Positions 1 to 13,020 of a stretch of 64,000 nucleotides of DNA are shown here, one piece after another. The DNA comes from Pegea sp. RAD2-039 (taxonomy: Eukaryota > Chordata > Thaliacea > Salpida > Salpidae). The DNA is taken from positions 62,001 to 126,000 of the forward strand of contig JAQGEQ010000231.1 of the NCBI GenBank assembly GCA_034620365.1, written 5' to 3'. A program made the position numbers and the translations under genes. Under the pieces are notes generated by a model. The model did no database searches and was not told the origin of the DNA. It worked only from the letters and a program-made list of their open reading frames with translations. Numbering within the stretch: position 1 is the stretch's first letter; every line of letters begins with the position of its first letter.

Positions 1-707
1 TTGTAAATTAATTGAATGATTTATATGAAACTAAAACATTCAGCCTAAAACATTTTTGTAATAATTTAGATAACTACAAAAAAGTTTAAATAAATAAACT
101 TAAAGTTTAATGTCATAAAATTTGTGAAACGCGTCATCAAGATGCTAAAACTTGATTAAACTAAACAAAAATATCATTGGTCTGCTTATAAAAACAAACT
201 GATGATGCAATCAACATCTTGCTGCGTTAATCCGTCAAAAAATTGTTTTCTACTTGCGTAAGTATCATGTATAAATTAAAATCTAATTAATTTAGAGCAG
301 AAAAAGCATCACACAGTCACGTCTGGATGTGATTTCTGCTCATTTACTTATTTCGTCATGCACAAGAAAAAAATACGACTCTATCTCTTGTATCCTTCTT
401 GCCCTTATCGCTCTTTCTCGGTGTATCTTTCGTATATATTTCCTTTCACTAAGGTCATTTATGGATTATTTTCTGACCTCAAAGTAATATAACCTACTAA
501 ATTAAAATGATTTATGTAATTTTAAATAAATATTCTAATTCAAAAAACCATTAAGTTATTATTCAAACAAGCGAATTGCAATTTACCAAATATTTTATGA
601 CATTTCAGCTAACAAAGATCACAACACAAAGAAATTATTCAATGGAAATATTGTAAAAACAATAAATTTATACATGAATGAGTTGGAGGAGAGGTAGATT
701 AGAAGAT
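1..707. other. AT-rich intergenic / 3' flank
   Basis: Downstream flank of the V-ATPase subunit e gene. I see no supported gene, RNA or repeat family here. Confidence 0.5.
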
Positions 708-953
708 TTAAGATTTCTCCCACTGCCATTGCATTATGTAAATATCACCAATAGTTAACTTTGGACCAATCAATGGATTTAATTGAGAAGCATAAGTCAA
801 AAACCAATGCAACCACAGGCATACAGCAGCAGTTACAACCATAGTTTGATAAACTCCTTTGTAAGGTCCTTTAGGTACAAAAAAAGGACCAATACCACCA
901 ACAGCTGCCCAAACCAATGTAACAATACCAAATGTGTTTAATGGACCAAGCAT
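708..953 (-). CDS. ATP6V0E1: V-type proton ATPase subunit e
   Basis: Small hydrophobic subunit of the membrane V0 sector of the vacuolar H+-ATPase, which acidifies endomembrane compartments. The 81-residue product matches the family length of about 80 and has two membrane helices. Family hallmarks are visible: FVPKGP after helix 1, then a second hydrophobic segment followed by QLNPLIGP. I start at the ATG at 951-953 because the family begins a few residues before helix 1. The longer open frame upstream is AT-rich and unlike the family. A 3' splice site (CTTTTTAG) lies 7 nt upstream of this ATG, so the 5' end is either a cis-spliced leader exon or a trans-splice acceptor. The coding part has no intron. 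Animals have E1 and E2 paralogs and I cannot choose between them. Confidence 0.9.
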   Translation of the reverse strand: MLGPLNTFGIVTLVWAAVGGIGPFFVPKGPYKGVYQTMVVTAAVCLWLHWFLTYASQLNPLIGPKLTIGDIYIMQWQWEKS

Positions 954-3900
954 TTTAAGACCTAAAAAGTTATTGAAAAAATAAAATATTTTTCTGAAAC
1001 TAATTTTTAGAATATAATGTGTTTGATTATAATACATAAAACTTTAAACAACAAAATTTATAAAACAATAACATTGAAAATTTTATCTACATAACTCTTG
1101 ATAGCAAAATGATTAATTAAAAAAATTAAAGCTTATCACTTTATCTCTAACATTTCTTAACATAAAAATAACTTACTTTTTGATCTAGAAGTAATTAAAA
1201 AAATTGATTTGAAATTCAATAAATCAAGTAAACCTTAAGAGCTACAAAATAAAAACTTAATGTAAAATATAATGATGAAAATTTTCAAAAATATTAATTA
1301 CCAAATTGATATAAAATTAAAGTAAAATGAGAATTATTCATTTAATATAGAAGTCAGTTTTTTTATTAGTAGTGTATCTCAAATATGCTGATGAAGTAAC
1401 AATTATGATAATAAGCATAAATTTAAGTGAAAAGAGTTTATACATTAGTTTATGCTTTCAATTATTACTTTGTCTAAGAATACTAATTATATTTCTGATA
1501 TTGTGTAATATATACCAATATCATTTGTTAATATAATTATATTAAGAAGTTAAGTCTAAAAAAAATATATAAAAGAAAAATAATTACAAAATAACAATGA
1601 ACTTTGAACTATTTTATTGGTTAAGAACATGGTTTATAAACAAAATCAATAAATAAAGCATTTTGAAGCTTAAATATTTTTATGATTTTTAGAAAATTAA
1701 AAAAGGAAAACTTGAACATTTTATACAAAAAACTTCTAGACAACAGAAGTGCTGAATCAATTATAAAAATGAAAAACTAATAAAGACTTTTTTATAATGA
1801 AATCTCACAAAATAATTTAAAATTCTAATGACTAAAGATCAAATATTGTTTAAATCCTTTAATTTTTATATATATTTAAAATAAAATTAGTAGAAATATA
1901 AATTTCAATAAATCATAACAATAGTTATTTATTATTTTGAATAAATCTTTTCAAAGAAATGGTTTAAATTTTATTAAAACCAGTTTTCAATTGGTGATAT
2001 ATAATCAAATTTACTTTAACTAAAAAATACAAATTAGTTTATTCAATTCTTAAATGTATCAATCATACTAAACTACTATTTGAACTTCATAAAATAATTA
2101 TATTTAATAAATGAAACACAATCAAATCATTGCAATAAGGAAACTAAGAATTTAAATAAGTTTAATAAAAAGCTAATAATGCTTTAAGCTTAATCTAATA
2201 TTTAAAAAACCTTAGTTACTAGTTATAAAGATTAATTGAAATGATTTAACTAAAACAAATTACTCTTTTTTAATATACAACTAAAATTACAAAATAAATT
2301 ATAACAGCACCTTAAAAATTTTACATTAACAAAGATACAGCTAGAATAAAAATATTTCCAATTTATAAAAATCTAAAAAGTAAATACTAAATTTCATTTT
2401 ATACTCTACAAATTTCAACTGTTCACTAGTATTATTGTTAAATTTTAGTACAAATATTAAGAAAACCAAACCAGCGTAATTAAATTATTTATCAGATTAA
2501 ACAAGAATTTGACATCTTAAGAAGTTACATGAAACAGACATACTTAAAGTTTACTTTAAGTTGGATATAATTTACTTAAGTAAATTTTGAAAAACAGTAG
2601 ATGTGTTTACATAATTTTTACCTCATTTTGCTTTAACAACAAGCTACTTAACGAACACAAACCTACGCTTTTTCGTTTTTTTTTTCAGAAAATCATAACA
2701 TAAATCTATTGATAAGGTAAACTGAAAGTATTTTGACTTTTAATAATTACAAAACTTTTAGTTTAACAAATATTGAAGTTATCAATAAGTTTTAATTTTA
2801 TATTTAGTACACAAATTACTTGTTAAATATTTTTTATTCGTTTCCTTTTTTAATTCAGATCAGCAGACTAACAAACTTCGTAAACTTCAATCAGCAGACT
2901 AACCAACTTCATAATTTTTTTTGTTTTATCAAATTTAAAGCTAAAATGCTTTTGTGTCACAACTATAGGTATTTTTATATTTTGGCTTATAGTTCAGTGC
3001 ATCTTCTTTTTGTTATCTGGTATGCTGTTTGAACATTTTTTTCTAAAAAAATCTTGATATAACCCAAAATAGTAACCCCTTGTTTCAATTTATTTAACTG
3101 ATCAATTAACTGCTTTAATTATCATAAAATTAAGTGCTTATCAGACATGTTGTAACTTTTATGAAAAAATTTTTAATTAGTTTAGAGGCTTGTTTTTGTT
3201 AGAGATTGTTTCTAGTTATAAGTGTACTCACATTATATCTACAACTAATAATAGAGCAAAAGCAGAAGAAAATAAGAATCATGCTTTATTTATAATTTTT
3301 TTATCTGTGCTTTATAGACTCTGGAAGCAATCACGAAAATCTAAAAAGTTTTTATATCGTATATGATTGAAATTTTATTTGAATAGAGGTTATTGAAGTT
3401 AAAAATGTTTAATACTACATACAGCTTTTTATCTTAAAAATGTATGAAGCAGTACCTATCCTTTTATTATGACTTTAGTTGTAATGATTGCAAACTCTAA
3501 GCGTGCTAGTTTCTGATATAAACGTTCCAGACCGACATGAAAAGTACAGTCAACAACTGCTGGATTAGATAGGTAGCCTTATTCACGTGTGTCAAGTGAT
3601 TATTTTGCTATCTTTAAAATTAGTTTACTTACATATGAAAGAAATTTAAATTGAATGTCATTTTCCTTTAATCAGTTCATATATGTACTATTTCTTAAGA
3701 GTTTTTGATAAAATAATTACTAGCTATTCGATCGATTTATGCAGCTAATATTTTAGTAGTTTTTATCTAATTTTAATTTCTGCGTTTTTTGCTCACTAAA
3801 TTTTAGTTAGAGTTACAATCAGACGATAAAATGCTTGATAAATATCTAAAAAACATGTAAAATAACGTTACATTTTTCTTACAGCCCGATTGTTTAGTTT

Positions 3901-5111
3901 TACGTTTTTGATATAGTTGCATAATTAAAGTTTGTTTTTTTAATTGAATACTATCGTTTTTTATAAAATATTACAAGAAATTAGGATATCAATGCTGGGA
4001 GCTGTAAACACTTTTTCTTACTTTTATGAACGCACTTTCTTGAAAGCACTTCGTCAAACTTTATTTTTATTATTCAAGTTTGATTTTAAAATTAATTTCA
4101 CCTAGTTTTCTTATTCTTATCACAAGCTTTTTTCAACAACTTTTTAGCTCAAATAATCTTATCACAGAAACTTATATTAACAATTAGCCATTATAATTAA
4201 CAAATAACAAAGTCAGTTTTTCGCCCATTTTTTAAAATCTTATAGTCTTTATAATGCATCAACATATTTCTTCTGACTTAACGATGTTTTGAATCCAGTA
4301 GACAACGCTATAGTCGGCGGGATCTGTATTTTATATTTTAATTTTAAAATAATCTTGTATCTAACTATTTTACTAAATTTTAATTTTAATGTTTAGTTTG
4401 TTATGCTTGGGAAACTGTATATATAGACAAATTATTAATATATATGTTTTTATTTACTTCTTTAATTTTTTTTCTTTATTTTTATACGATAGATAAAGTC
4501 TATTTCTTTGTATTTTGAGTGTATTTCACAACATCTAATTTATATGTAATTATAAACTTATAAGTTTTAAAAAATATCAATTTTCCCTGAACGTCAGGTT
4601 TAGATTTTTAAAGATATCAAAATTCAACCCTCTGTTTAGCAAACATCTGATTCTAATTTTTGTTTTTATTGTTAAATAATAGTTTTAAGAAGGAAAGATC
4701 TTTGCCAATATCTTAGCCATGAGACTTTTTATTTTCATAAATAATTTATTGCTAAAAAAATATGTGTCAAAATGCATAATTAGTGTTTGTTTTTGTGATA
4801 AAAGCAATTAGAAGTTATTAAAATCAGATTTGTAGATTACTTATTAATTATTTATTTGTATCTATTTTTATTATGTATACTTTAACTTCAACTTTTTGAT
4901 TTTGATCTTTTTTTGTAATTATGAGGACATCACCATCTTTTATATAGTCAAGTTTATTTGTTTCTTGTTGATGTTTTTATAATTTAATTTGAATAAATCT
5001 TACTTTAAACTCAGTATTTTGATTTATACTTTTATTTTTTTATAATCAATTTATAACGTTTAATTCTTATTATATTAATCAAACTTTCTTAAGTTTTTGG
5101 AAGATTTGAGT
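954..5111. other. AT-rich intergenic region between divergent genes
   Basis: About 4.2 kb between the V-ATPase e gene (-) and MAN1 (+). It is extremely AT-rich with many short A and T runs. Only short open frames of random appearance occur, for example at 2820-3032. It presumably holds promoters and 5' leader introns of both genes, but no specific element can be supported. Confidence 0.5.
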
Positions 5112-8100
5112 ATGAATATAAACAGCATAAGTAATAGTGAATTAAGACAGGAACTGATTAAACTTGGTGAAAAACCTGGTCCTATATCAGCTACAACTAA
5201 ATCTGTTTATATTAGAAGACTAGAACGTTTAAGAAAGAGCAAAGTAACTTTATTCTTATAATCATTTTTTAGTTTTAATGAGTTAAATTGATTTTACTTT
5301 AATTTTTTAGATGATTTAAAAAGTATAATCACTATATATTGACAGTATAATAGATAGTATAATTTATAAGTCAAATTTTTTAAGCTTGATTTTCATAATC
5401 TTAAATATTAAGTTTTTAGCACTGAAAATAATTAGTTGTATTATTTTGTATTTTTATTATTTATTATGCTAAATTAACATTATACTAACTAATCTTTAAT
5501 TATTTAGTCAATTTAAATTGATTATAGTTTTAGATTTGTATCTCACCTTATATTGTATATATAAATGTCTAATTGAACTCTCATACAAATATATTTTATG
5601 ATATAATCTGATGTATGTGTGTAAGATATATTAGTTTATCATCCATGAAAAATATTACTATAAAATTATTAAAACTTAAAAATATGTCACTCTGTAAAAT
5701 TAATGATTGGTCTACTTGTATCATATGTTTCTGTTTAAAGAAGTCTTCTGCACAATCTAGTAATGAAGAAAAGTCATCAAAAATAAGCAGAAAAGCTTTT
5801 GGATTTAGCTCAGACGAAAGTGATACTAATGAAGGTACAAATAATCTTGTAATTTTTGAAATAGACAACTAACACGTGGTAGCAACATCTATTCATTGTT
5901 CTAGCATATATTAGGCTTTTGAACTTTGAAAATTGTTTAGTAGGATCGTGATAAGTTAACTTATATTTACCAGCAAAGCTGATAAAGTAATTATAATATC
6001 TTATAATGCAGAAAATTCAAAACCGAATATTCGAACACGAAGCTCACGAAATAAATCTGAAGTTGTGACAACCCCAAAGCTGAAAGAAGCTACTTCAACT
6101 AAAAGTCCATTACTTAATCGGGCTGTCAACAACATAAGTCGCTTAAATGCAAACAAAGTAAAAGTGAATGGCTATTCAGATGAATCTAGTAATGATGAAG
6201 AATCAGTTGGTGGAGATTACATTGAGTGTGTTGATGTTAGCACCTCGCCAATGACTTTTCAATCAACTCCATTAACTTTGAAGAGTGATTTAAAAAGAAG
6301 AAGTTTATTATTACCAGATACCTCCACACCTATTCCTTCTGCGGTTTCATCCAGAAATATAGCTTGCCAGAATATGAAAGAGATCCAATTTTCAACTCCA
6401 AGGATGAACTTAAGAAAATATTTGAATGCAAATCGATCTTTAAATGGTAGTTTAGTGACGCAAGTGAATTACAGGCCGAAGCCTGATAAGACATTATGGC
6501 AAAAATTTAAAGATTTGACTGGATTGAGTAACACCAAAAAAAAAATTAATCTTAATCAGTCTCGTTCTATTTCTTATGAACATACTAAAACATCATCATG
6601 GTCTTTACACTGCTCTAAGATATTACCCCTTGTGCCTGTGTTCTTCTTTTTTATTTTGGGGCTTTTATATTTAACAATGAAAGCTGATAGTATTGATGAA
6701 ACAGGAAAACTTCTGGAGGTTTGTTAGAGTTTTATAAACTTTCTGTATTTAGAACTTCTAATATTCTGGTGGTAATTTGTTGAGTGAATTCAATTTTTTA
6801 AAGCGGTCTTCGTCATTTTTCTTACAAAACTTAAGTTTTCTTTAAGTTTTTTTTTGTTTAATTAAATTATATATTTCAGAATAATGTTAACTTTGACATT
6901 GTTTCCAATTGAAGTGTTTTAAATCAGCAATTCTTTATCCTCAATTATGTTTCAAATTGAACAAAATTTTAAAATAAAGTTATTTAAACTACAAAGCTTG
7001 TTTTATAGTTGTAATTGTATCTGTAATTAATGTCATGTCTACACTATTGGCGAAGTAATAGAAACCTTTCATTACTAAACCCGTGAGATTGGCGGTAATT
7101 TCAGGAAGAGTACTAAACAATTAATAAAACTTTAATTGAATTAAGTTAGCATCATGAATTGTAAAACTATCCTGCCAACAAAATCGAACCCAGAATTTGT
7201 TAGTTGCAGTTGCTTCGTAGTTAAAATTCGACACTAACGCTAATCTACTTGAAAATCTAATCGACAACAACCTGGAGTAATTTTTCAATTTACTTTGCTA
7301 CAAATTTATCGCTTTCTTTAACTTTTCAGCCAGTTGATTCCCAAATGCGAGTTGTGAATCGGATTTTTGAAGTTTTGGGAGCAGCCGCTGGTGAGAAATT
7401 ACTCACTGATATTTTCTGATCAGCAAAAAAAAACTTGGTGATATTTTTCAGGTAATCGCATGTGTGAGTATACAAGAGAAGACCGTCTGCATGTTGATGA
7501 AATCCATGAACTAGCAAAGGTACGAAATAAAATTTAATTCAATTTAATCACTATTTATCCAGGTTAGCTCACAAGAATTCCAAGAAGCCTTATCACTTAT
7601 CTGCAAATACCCAAAATGGGGAATTTTTCTTTACAAAGATCTTGGTTCAGGCGATCTACCTCCTTTGATGGTTACTAGGTAATTTTTTATCTTTTAATCT
7701 ATAAATTTATTATCTAATTTGATAGTAGCCGACTATTACTACTTCTGTTATAATTCTAATTACATTTTAATTGTCTTAGCTTCGATTCTAACAAAACATA
7801 TTTGAAAAAAGCCATTTTGTAACCTTCATAAATAGTTTTAAAAATTTGTTGCATCAATAAAAAGATTTTGTTTTTCAGTTGTGATCAGCTTGATCTTGTA
7901 AGGTATATGTCATCCAATCAAGTCTTCCTTCCCGCTCTTTGCCGCTTCCAACGAGCTTTCAAGAAGATTTTTTGGGGTTTTTTCTTTATCATTTTATGTA
8001 AGTTTCAAAACTGAATTGTCAATGATAAGCAACTTTAAATCGGAAAGCTTTTGATACAAGTTGTTACTTTTCAGCTGGTGTAATCCTTTTAGCTGTAAAT

Positions 8101-9291
8101 ACTTATCGAAGATATTTGAAGCAAAAAGTTGTTGAAGAAAATCAGCAGATGTTTATGTTAGTCGACAAAATCGTCGGTAAATATCATTTCAGAAATCTCG
8201 ATGAAAAAATGAATAATGCAATTTGTTTTTTTTAATATCTTTCTAATCGATAAAATAAAATGAAAAATAATTTATCAAAATAAATTTCAAATTGATATCT
8301 GATGGAAATTAAACATCAAAAAAAGATCCGAACATCACTAAAATTTGATCCTGTTGAATCCAGCGCTAGTCCAGAAGCAGAATCAATTAAGCGAGACGTC
8401 AGAAGCTGATAAGTTTGTTCCTATTTTACAAGCTCGTGATGTTCTTATAGAAGCACCAGAACGGTACAATACTCACCGGTCAGCTCTTCTTTCTTCTAAT
8501 GTTATTGTTTTTAGTCGAAAGATGGACAAGGCGTGGAAACGCGCAATCGATTTCATCGCTGAAAATGATTCCAGGATAAGAGTTGAGACTCAACGTGTTG
8601 TAGGTCAAGATCTGGAAGTATGGAGATGGGTGCAAGTAAGTTGTTTATCAGCAATCAATCTTTCAATTCTAATAGATCATCAAAATATTAAAATTTAGAT
8701 TGTATCAGCTGCTTCAAGCTTTAATTCATCGCGTAACGCGAGTCGTACATGGCAAGGAGAAGCTTTTGATCTACGAAAGTGTTCCAATGCTCCAACTGTT
8801 AGTCCGTCATCATGTTTAAAGATACGAAATGTGTTCAATCCTGAAACGTAAGTCGATTGTTTCATCTGTTTTCCGATGTTCAAGATGTTTTCTACTTTAG
8901 AGAGAGAAGTGAGAAATGGGAATATGAAATACAAGATGCGATTCTAGAGAAGTGTTCGAATTGTGTGGATATTCTTTGTATCGTTGTTGAAAAGAAATCT
9001 AGTGAAGTAAATTCACATGTTTACTGATTTGTAATCTACTATTTGAAAACATGCTACCTGTTTCAGGGTTTAGTTTACGTTAAATGTGGATCTCCTGAAG
9101 GAGCGGGTAAGGTCTTTCGATCTCTACATGGAACCTGGTTTGATGGTAGGCTCATTACTGTTCGTTTTATCAAGTTGAAACGATTTGAAGAGCATTATCC
9201 ACAACATAAGAATGTAACCACACCTCTCAAACATCATTTCTCTCAACCAGTTTCAAATTTCTCACTTTCAAACACTTGCTCATCATCATAA
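5112..9291 (+). CDS. LEMD3: Inner nuclear membrane protein MAN1 (LEM domain protein 3)
   Basis: Integral inner nuclear membrane protein that tethers chromatin via BAF and, in animals, binds R-SMADs to dampen TGF-beta/BMP signalling. Exons: 5112-5243, 5741-5834, 6012-6718, 7330-7390, 7452-7519, 7563-7678, 7879-7997, 8075-8176, 8364-8635, 8699-8847, 8901-9006, 9067-9291; phases agree throughout and give 716 residues. The LEM domain is in exon 1 (ELRQELIKLG, PGPIS, YIRRLERLR). A basic/serine-rich nucleoplasmic region follows, then TM1 about 279-298, a lumenal MSC region, TM2 about 423-443, and the C-terminal MSC winged-helix part (RVETQRVVG, VWRWVQ). Last comes a UHM/RRM-like domain (YVKCGSPEGAG, LHGTWFDGRLITV). 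That terminal RRM marks LEMD3 rather than LEMD2. Introns of 43-66 bp dominate in the 3' half. A possible acceptor (TTTCTTAAG) precedes the ATG. Confidence 0.93.
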
Positions 9292-10041
9292 ACATCATTT
9301 TGTCTCTTCATCCTAACATCTAACATCAACCAATGCCAAATCTGAGTTTATGTTCGGTTAATTTTTAAATTTAAAATATTTTCTTTTGTTTTATTTAAAC
9401 GTTGATTTCTGATAAATGATTTCTTGTGTGTTTTGATCCATCAAATAAAATTCAAATAAAGTTTGAGATCTTTGTTGTTAGCCATCAACAGATCCACATC
9501 TTGGTTGGAGTAGGTACTTTTTTATTGGCATATCCATTTTGTATTTTGCCCTACCTACAAATGGTCACCAAAACTTTTTTTTTGTATATTGTGTGTTGTT
9601 GGTTTGATTTATTGCATAAAATTGAAATTTGTTTTCGATATCTTGAAGCTCAGTTTTGTCTTTTAACTTTGAAACAAACGAATTTAGTTCAACTGGTGAA
9701 GATCAACTCTATTGTTTTTATACTTATTTAATTTAAAAACATGATTGATTGCTTCAATGTAATATTTATATTATGTAGAACTAGATGCAATTTTTTGTGA
9801 GAAAAATATTTCAGTCTCTAAACTGGAAGTGTTGCATTAGTTGAATATCACAAATAAACTCTACTTGAAAAATATTTGCTCGATATTGTACTGGAGTTTT
9901 TACGTGTAACAGCTAAAATACAGAAAAATAATTATATAAAGCTTTTATTTGTAGCACTAAATCAAAAGAAAGTTGCAAACAAATGTTTTAACCATTTAGA
10001 AATAACAAGCTACAAAAATATAGAAAAATGCACTTTAAAAA
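9292..10041. other. Convergent 3' flank of MAN1 and TMEM17
   Basis: 3' UTR of MAN1, with AATAAA-type signals near 9445-9460, and the tail-to-tail spacer to TMEM17. The open frame at 9426-9731 lacks an ATG at its start and lies in UTR; I do not consider it a gene. Confidence 0.5.
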
Positions 10042-10996
10042 TCAAGCTACTTTTTCTCTGAAAGAATTTTTTCTAACTTCATGCACATGATCATCAGTTT
10101 CATGGTTAGAGACTTTTTCTAAATCAACAAATTGTTGCAAATGATATTTAGTTGCTTGTTGCCTAGCCATCAATTTCACTGTTCGTATTGAAGTGAATAT
10201 TTCTATAAAAATCATTACAACAAGAATTGGATGAACCGCATATTCCAGAGGTGTGATAATCAATGGTTTGTAAAATAGAAGAAAAAGAATAACTGGAGTT
10301 TGTGGTAGAAGGGTTAGAAGAAGAAAGCCAGCTAGCTCAGGAACCTGTAAATAAAGTGATAATTTATGACTTGGAACTGAAATTGGCTATAAAATTACCT
10401 TTTCAGACATATTACCAACAAAACCTAAGTATAACCGAATAGCTTCAACAACACTAAATATTATAATGGCTGCCATCAAAATAACTCTTAGTTCTTTTCC
10501 CAAATAATCATATTTCAAATTTAACATCAATGAAGTCGATATAATCCAAAAAGGAAAAAATAAAATGTTAAAAACAACTGTCATTTGAAGTGGTAAGCAT
10601 GAAAGCAGCTCATTTTCTAGAAAAATAAAATCTTATATTAGAAAAAGAGGTAATTGGTAAAACTTTAGCTACTTTTTCAACTTTTTGGTGTTGTTAGGAA
10701 AAGGCAGCTTTGGAAAAATCAAATTTTACAATTTATTTTAATTAAGAATAAATATTTATAAGAATTAAAGAATCTTCTTTAGAAGTACTAAAAATCGTTG
10801 CTTTGGCTGAAACCCAAAAATTAAAAACACCAAATTGGATAACATTGAAACAAAAATAGCAAAAGTCAAACCAACCAGGAACTTTTGTTAATTGTTTTTC
10901 AATTTCATTAACATTTTGAGAAAACAATCTTTGTATTAAGTTACTCCAAACTCCAGGAGATGAAGAGAGACTAGCCTTTCTCGATGAATTTTCCAT
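10042..10996 (-). CDS. TMEM17: Transmembrane protein 17 (ciliary transition zone)
   Basis: Four-pass membrane protein of the ciliary transition zone (B9/MKS complex) in animals. Exons: 10876-10996, 10399-10616, 10042-10344; total 213 residues versus about 198 in human. Strong family blocks are EAIRLYLGFVGN, then KVPELAGFLLL and ILFLLF across the exon 2-3 junction, and KYHLQQF near the C terminus. Four hydrophobic segments are present. The first exon is divergent. I end it at a phase-1 GT (CCTG|GTTGG) because the junction then reads PENELL, matching the human PENEM context; that donor is non-consensus and is the weakest part of the model. A 3' splice site (TTTCTACTGCAG) sits 5 nt before the ATG, as in other genes here. 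Presence of TMEM17 implies an animal with motile or sensory cilia. Confidence 0.85.
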
Positions 10997-12830
10997 TTTT
11001 ACTGCAGTAGAAAAATCAAAGGTTCAAATATCAGATGAAATCTAACTTTAGAAAGAAACCCTTGTATTAAGATCTTATATTAAGACATGTAGATAAATTA
11101 AAGTTAAAAAGTATAAATTTAAATGTAGAGAAATGTAAATACATTCTTCTAAAATTAAACATTTATTATATAAAATAATACCTTCTTCCATACTTGCTTA
11201 CAAAACAATATCAGGAGCTTGCTGCTTATTGAGCTATTCGAAAGTTTGAAATTACACTCAAACGATATTTATAAAACTAAAAATCAATTTAATAGAATAA
11301 ATGAATAAATATTCAAATAAAAGAATAATTTAAAGCTTTTGAAATTTTTCTTAAAATTGAAAATATGCTAAATCGTAAATAATAAAAATTAAGTTAATAT
11401 AAATCAGTAAGATACAACTTGGCACCTTCACTTAATAATACGTTTAATACCGAACTAAATTCTATAAATAAAATTAAAACTTTTCAAAAATAGTTTTAAT
11501 GGCTTTGATTGAAAACAAATTAGAAATAATTATAATTAGAAGAATTAAATTGAAATAAAAGTTAGTCAATAATTAAAAGTAATTATCCATTATAAAAAAA
11601 TATTACTCATTATTAAATAATGGTTTTTACTTTAGCATTTTTTTAAATTTCATTCGTAAACATTCCTAGTTTTTTAATGAAGTAAAACTGTAAACAATAA
11701 TTACTAATTTTCCGATTGTGAAATGGTTTATCTGGTAACTAACAAAATTATTGACAAAATGGTGTTAAACTATTTTGGTCAAACCATTTTTAAACGGTCA
11801 ATTAAAACTACAAAACTGTATATAAGGTTATTATCTGGCATGTATAAAGACGATATTTAAGTCTTCTTTTTAAATTTGATATTTAAAAGATAAATATACA
11901 GAGCGTGGAAAAACTCTCTGGTTATAGAGGAATGTTAATTTAATACGCTGTGATTAATGGAATAAAGAAAAACTAAGTATGCAATATACCACGTTTAGCC
12001 TACTATTTTTTTAAAATATGATCACTACCGGTGGCGATTGCTCTCTTAAGTCTATCTCTGAAACTTTTCTTTGTAGCACGAAATTATTTTTAAGGGTGTT
12101 TTTACTCATTATTGCAAAATGAATTTCTTCACTTTTCTGCACTATCATAGCTTGTAGCTTTCTTCCAGATTTCTAAAGTCTTTTCCGTATCTGCAACTCT
12201 CTAAGCTGTTGCTTTTTTGGTTATTTTGAGGTTATTTTGAAGGGGACAACTTAATGAATATTTTAACAATTATGCAATTTTTTGTTAGAAGTTCAAACTA
12301 AAATATTCAGCTTTCTCATGCTTCATTCAAGGGCTTTCGTTATTCACTCCCTAATGCATTTGATTTTGGTTAAAGTATGTACAGTGCAAATCCGTCCTCA
12401 CCTACTTGCTCACCTACCTTCTTCAGTTTTTGGTAGCGTCTAGCAGTATCCCTAACAATTTTTATTGTTATTTGGAAGTTGTTATTGGTTTTTCTGGTAG
12501 ACTAACAATCTTTTGCGATGTGATATAAAAACTACTAACATTTTCAAAGAGTACCAACAAGACGTGCGATATTAAGCCATGAAATACGTTTATTAGAAAC
12601 AAGAATACAATAGCTTAAGTCAAAACAAACATCACAGTAAGCATAATCAAATCACTCCTGTCTTCTTAGAGGTTTTAGGTGAAGCGTATACCAACTTCAC
12701 AACCAACCTCTGTAAATTAATAAATATTCAATGGAATAAAGTTTTGTTATTTAGGGAATTTTTACAAATCAAAACTTTTTTAATAGACTACCTTTTTGTA
12801 TTTTTTGTGTTTAGTGGATAATATAATAGG
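10997..12830. other. Intergenic, no supported gene
   Basis: AT-rich spacer upstream of TMEM17. At about 12,000-12,500 the composition is less extreme and short coding-like pieces appear on the minus strand, possibly an old transposon, but I cannot assign a family. Confidence 0.4.
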
Positions 12831-13020
12831 GGCCTGCTTCGGCCAAGAACGACGCGATCTGCTTTGAGTGATGATGTTAAATACAATGAGATGTAGAGGA
12901 ACTAAACAAGCAACACACAGTGAAATCCATAAAAAGCTGTTAGAGTGTTTTCTTTTCTTTGAAGCTGGTTTTTTCTTCTCTATCCTTTATTTGTTTGCGG
13001 AGTAAAGAGCGCCATTCGGA
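12831..13020. repeat. Dispersed repeat, copy A
   Basis: About 190 bp that clearly resembles the segment at 38554-38734. Shared blocks include CTTCGGCC near the start, GAGTGATGATGTTAAA in the middle, AAGCTGGTTTTTTCTTCTC, and AGTAAAGAGCGCCATTCG at the end. It is more GC-rich than its surroundings. It is probably a non-autonomous mobile element or SINE fragment; the family is not recognised. Confidence 0.7.

Noticed and set aside
7060..7270. tRNA/SINE-like segment in MAN1 intron 3 (GGGTTCGATTTTG on the minus strand)
   Set aside because: A B-box-like string without a convincing A box, fold or second copy; at best a decayed SINE.
9426..9731. 101-codon + strand open frame after MAN1
   Set aside because: Starts without ATG inside the MAN1 3' UTR and has low-complexity hydrophobic composition.
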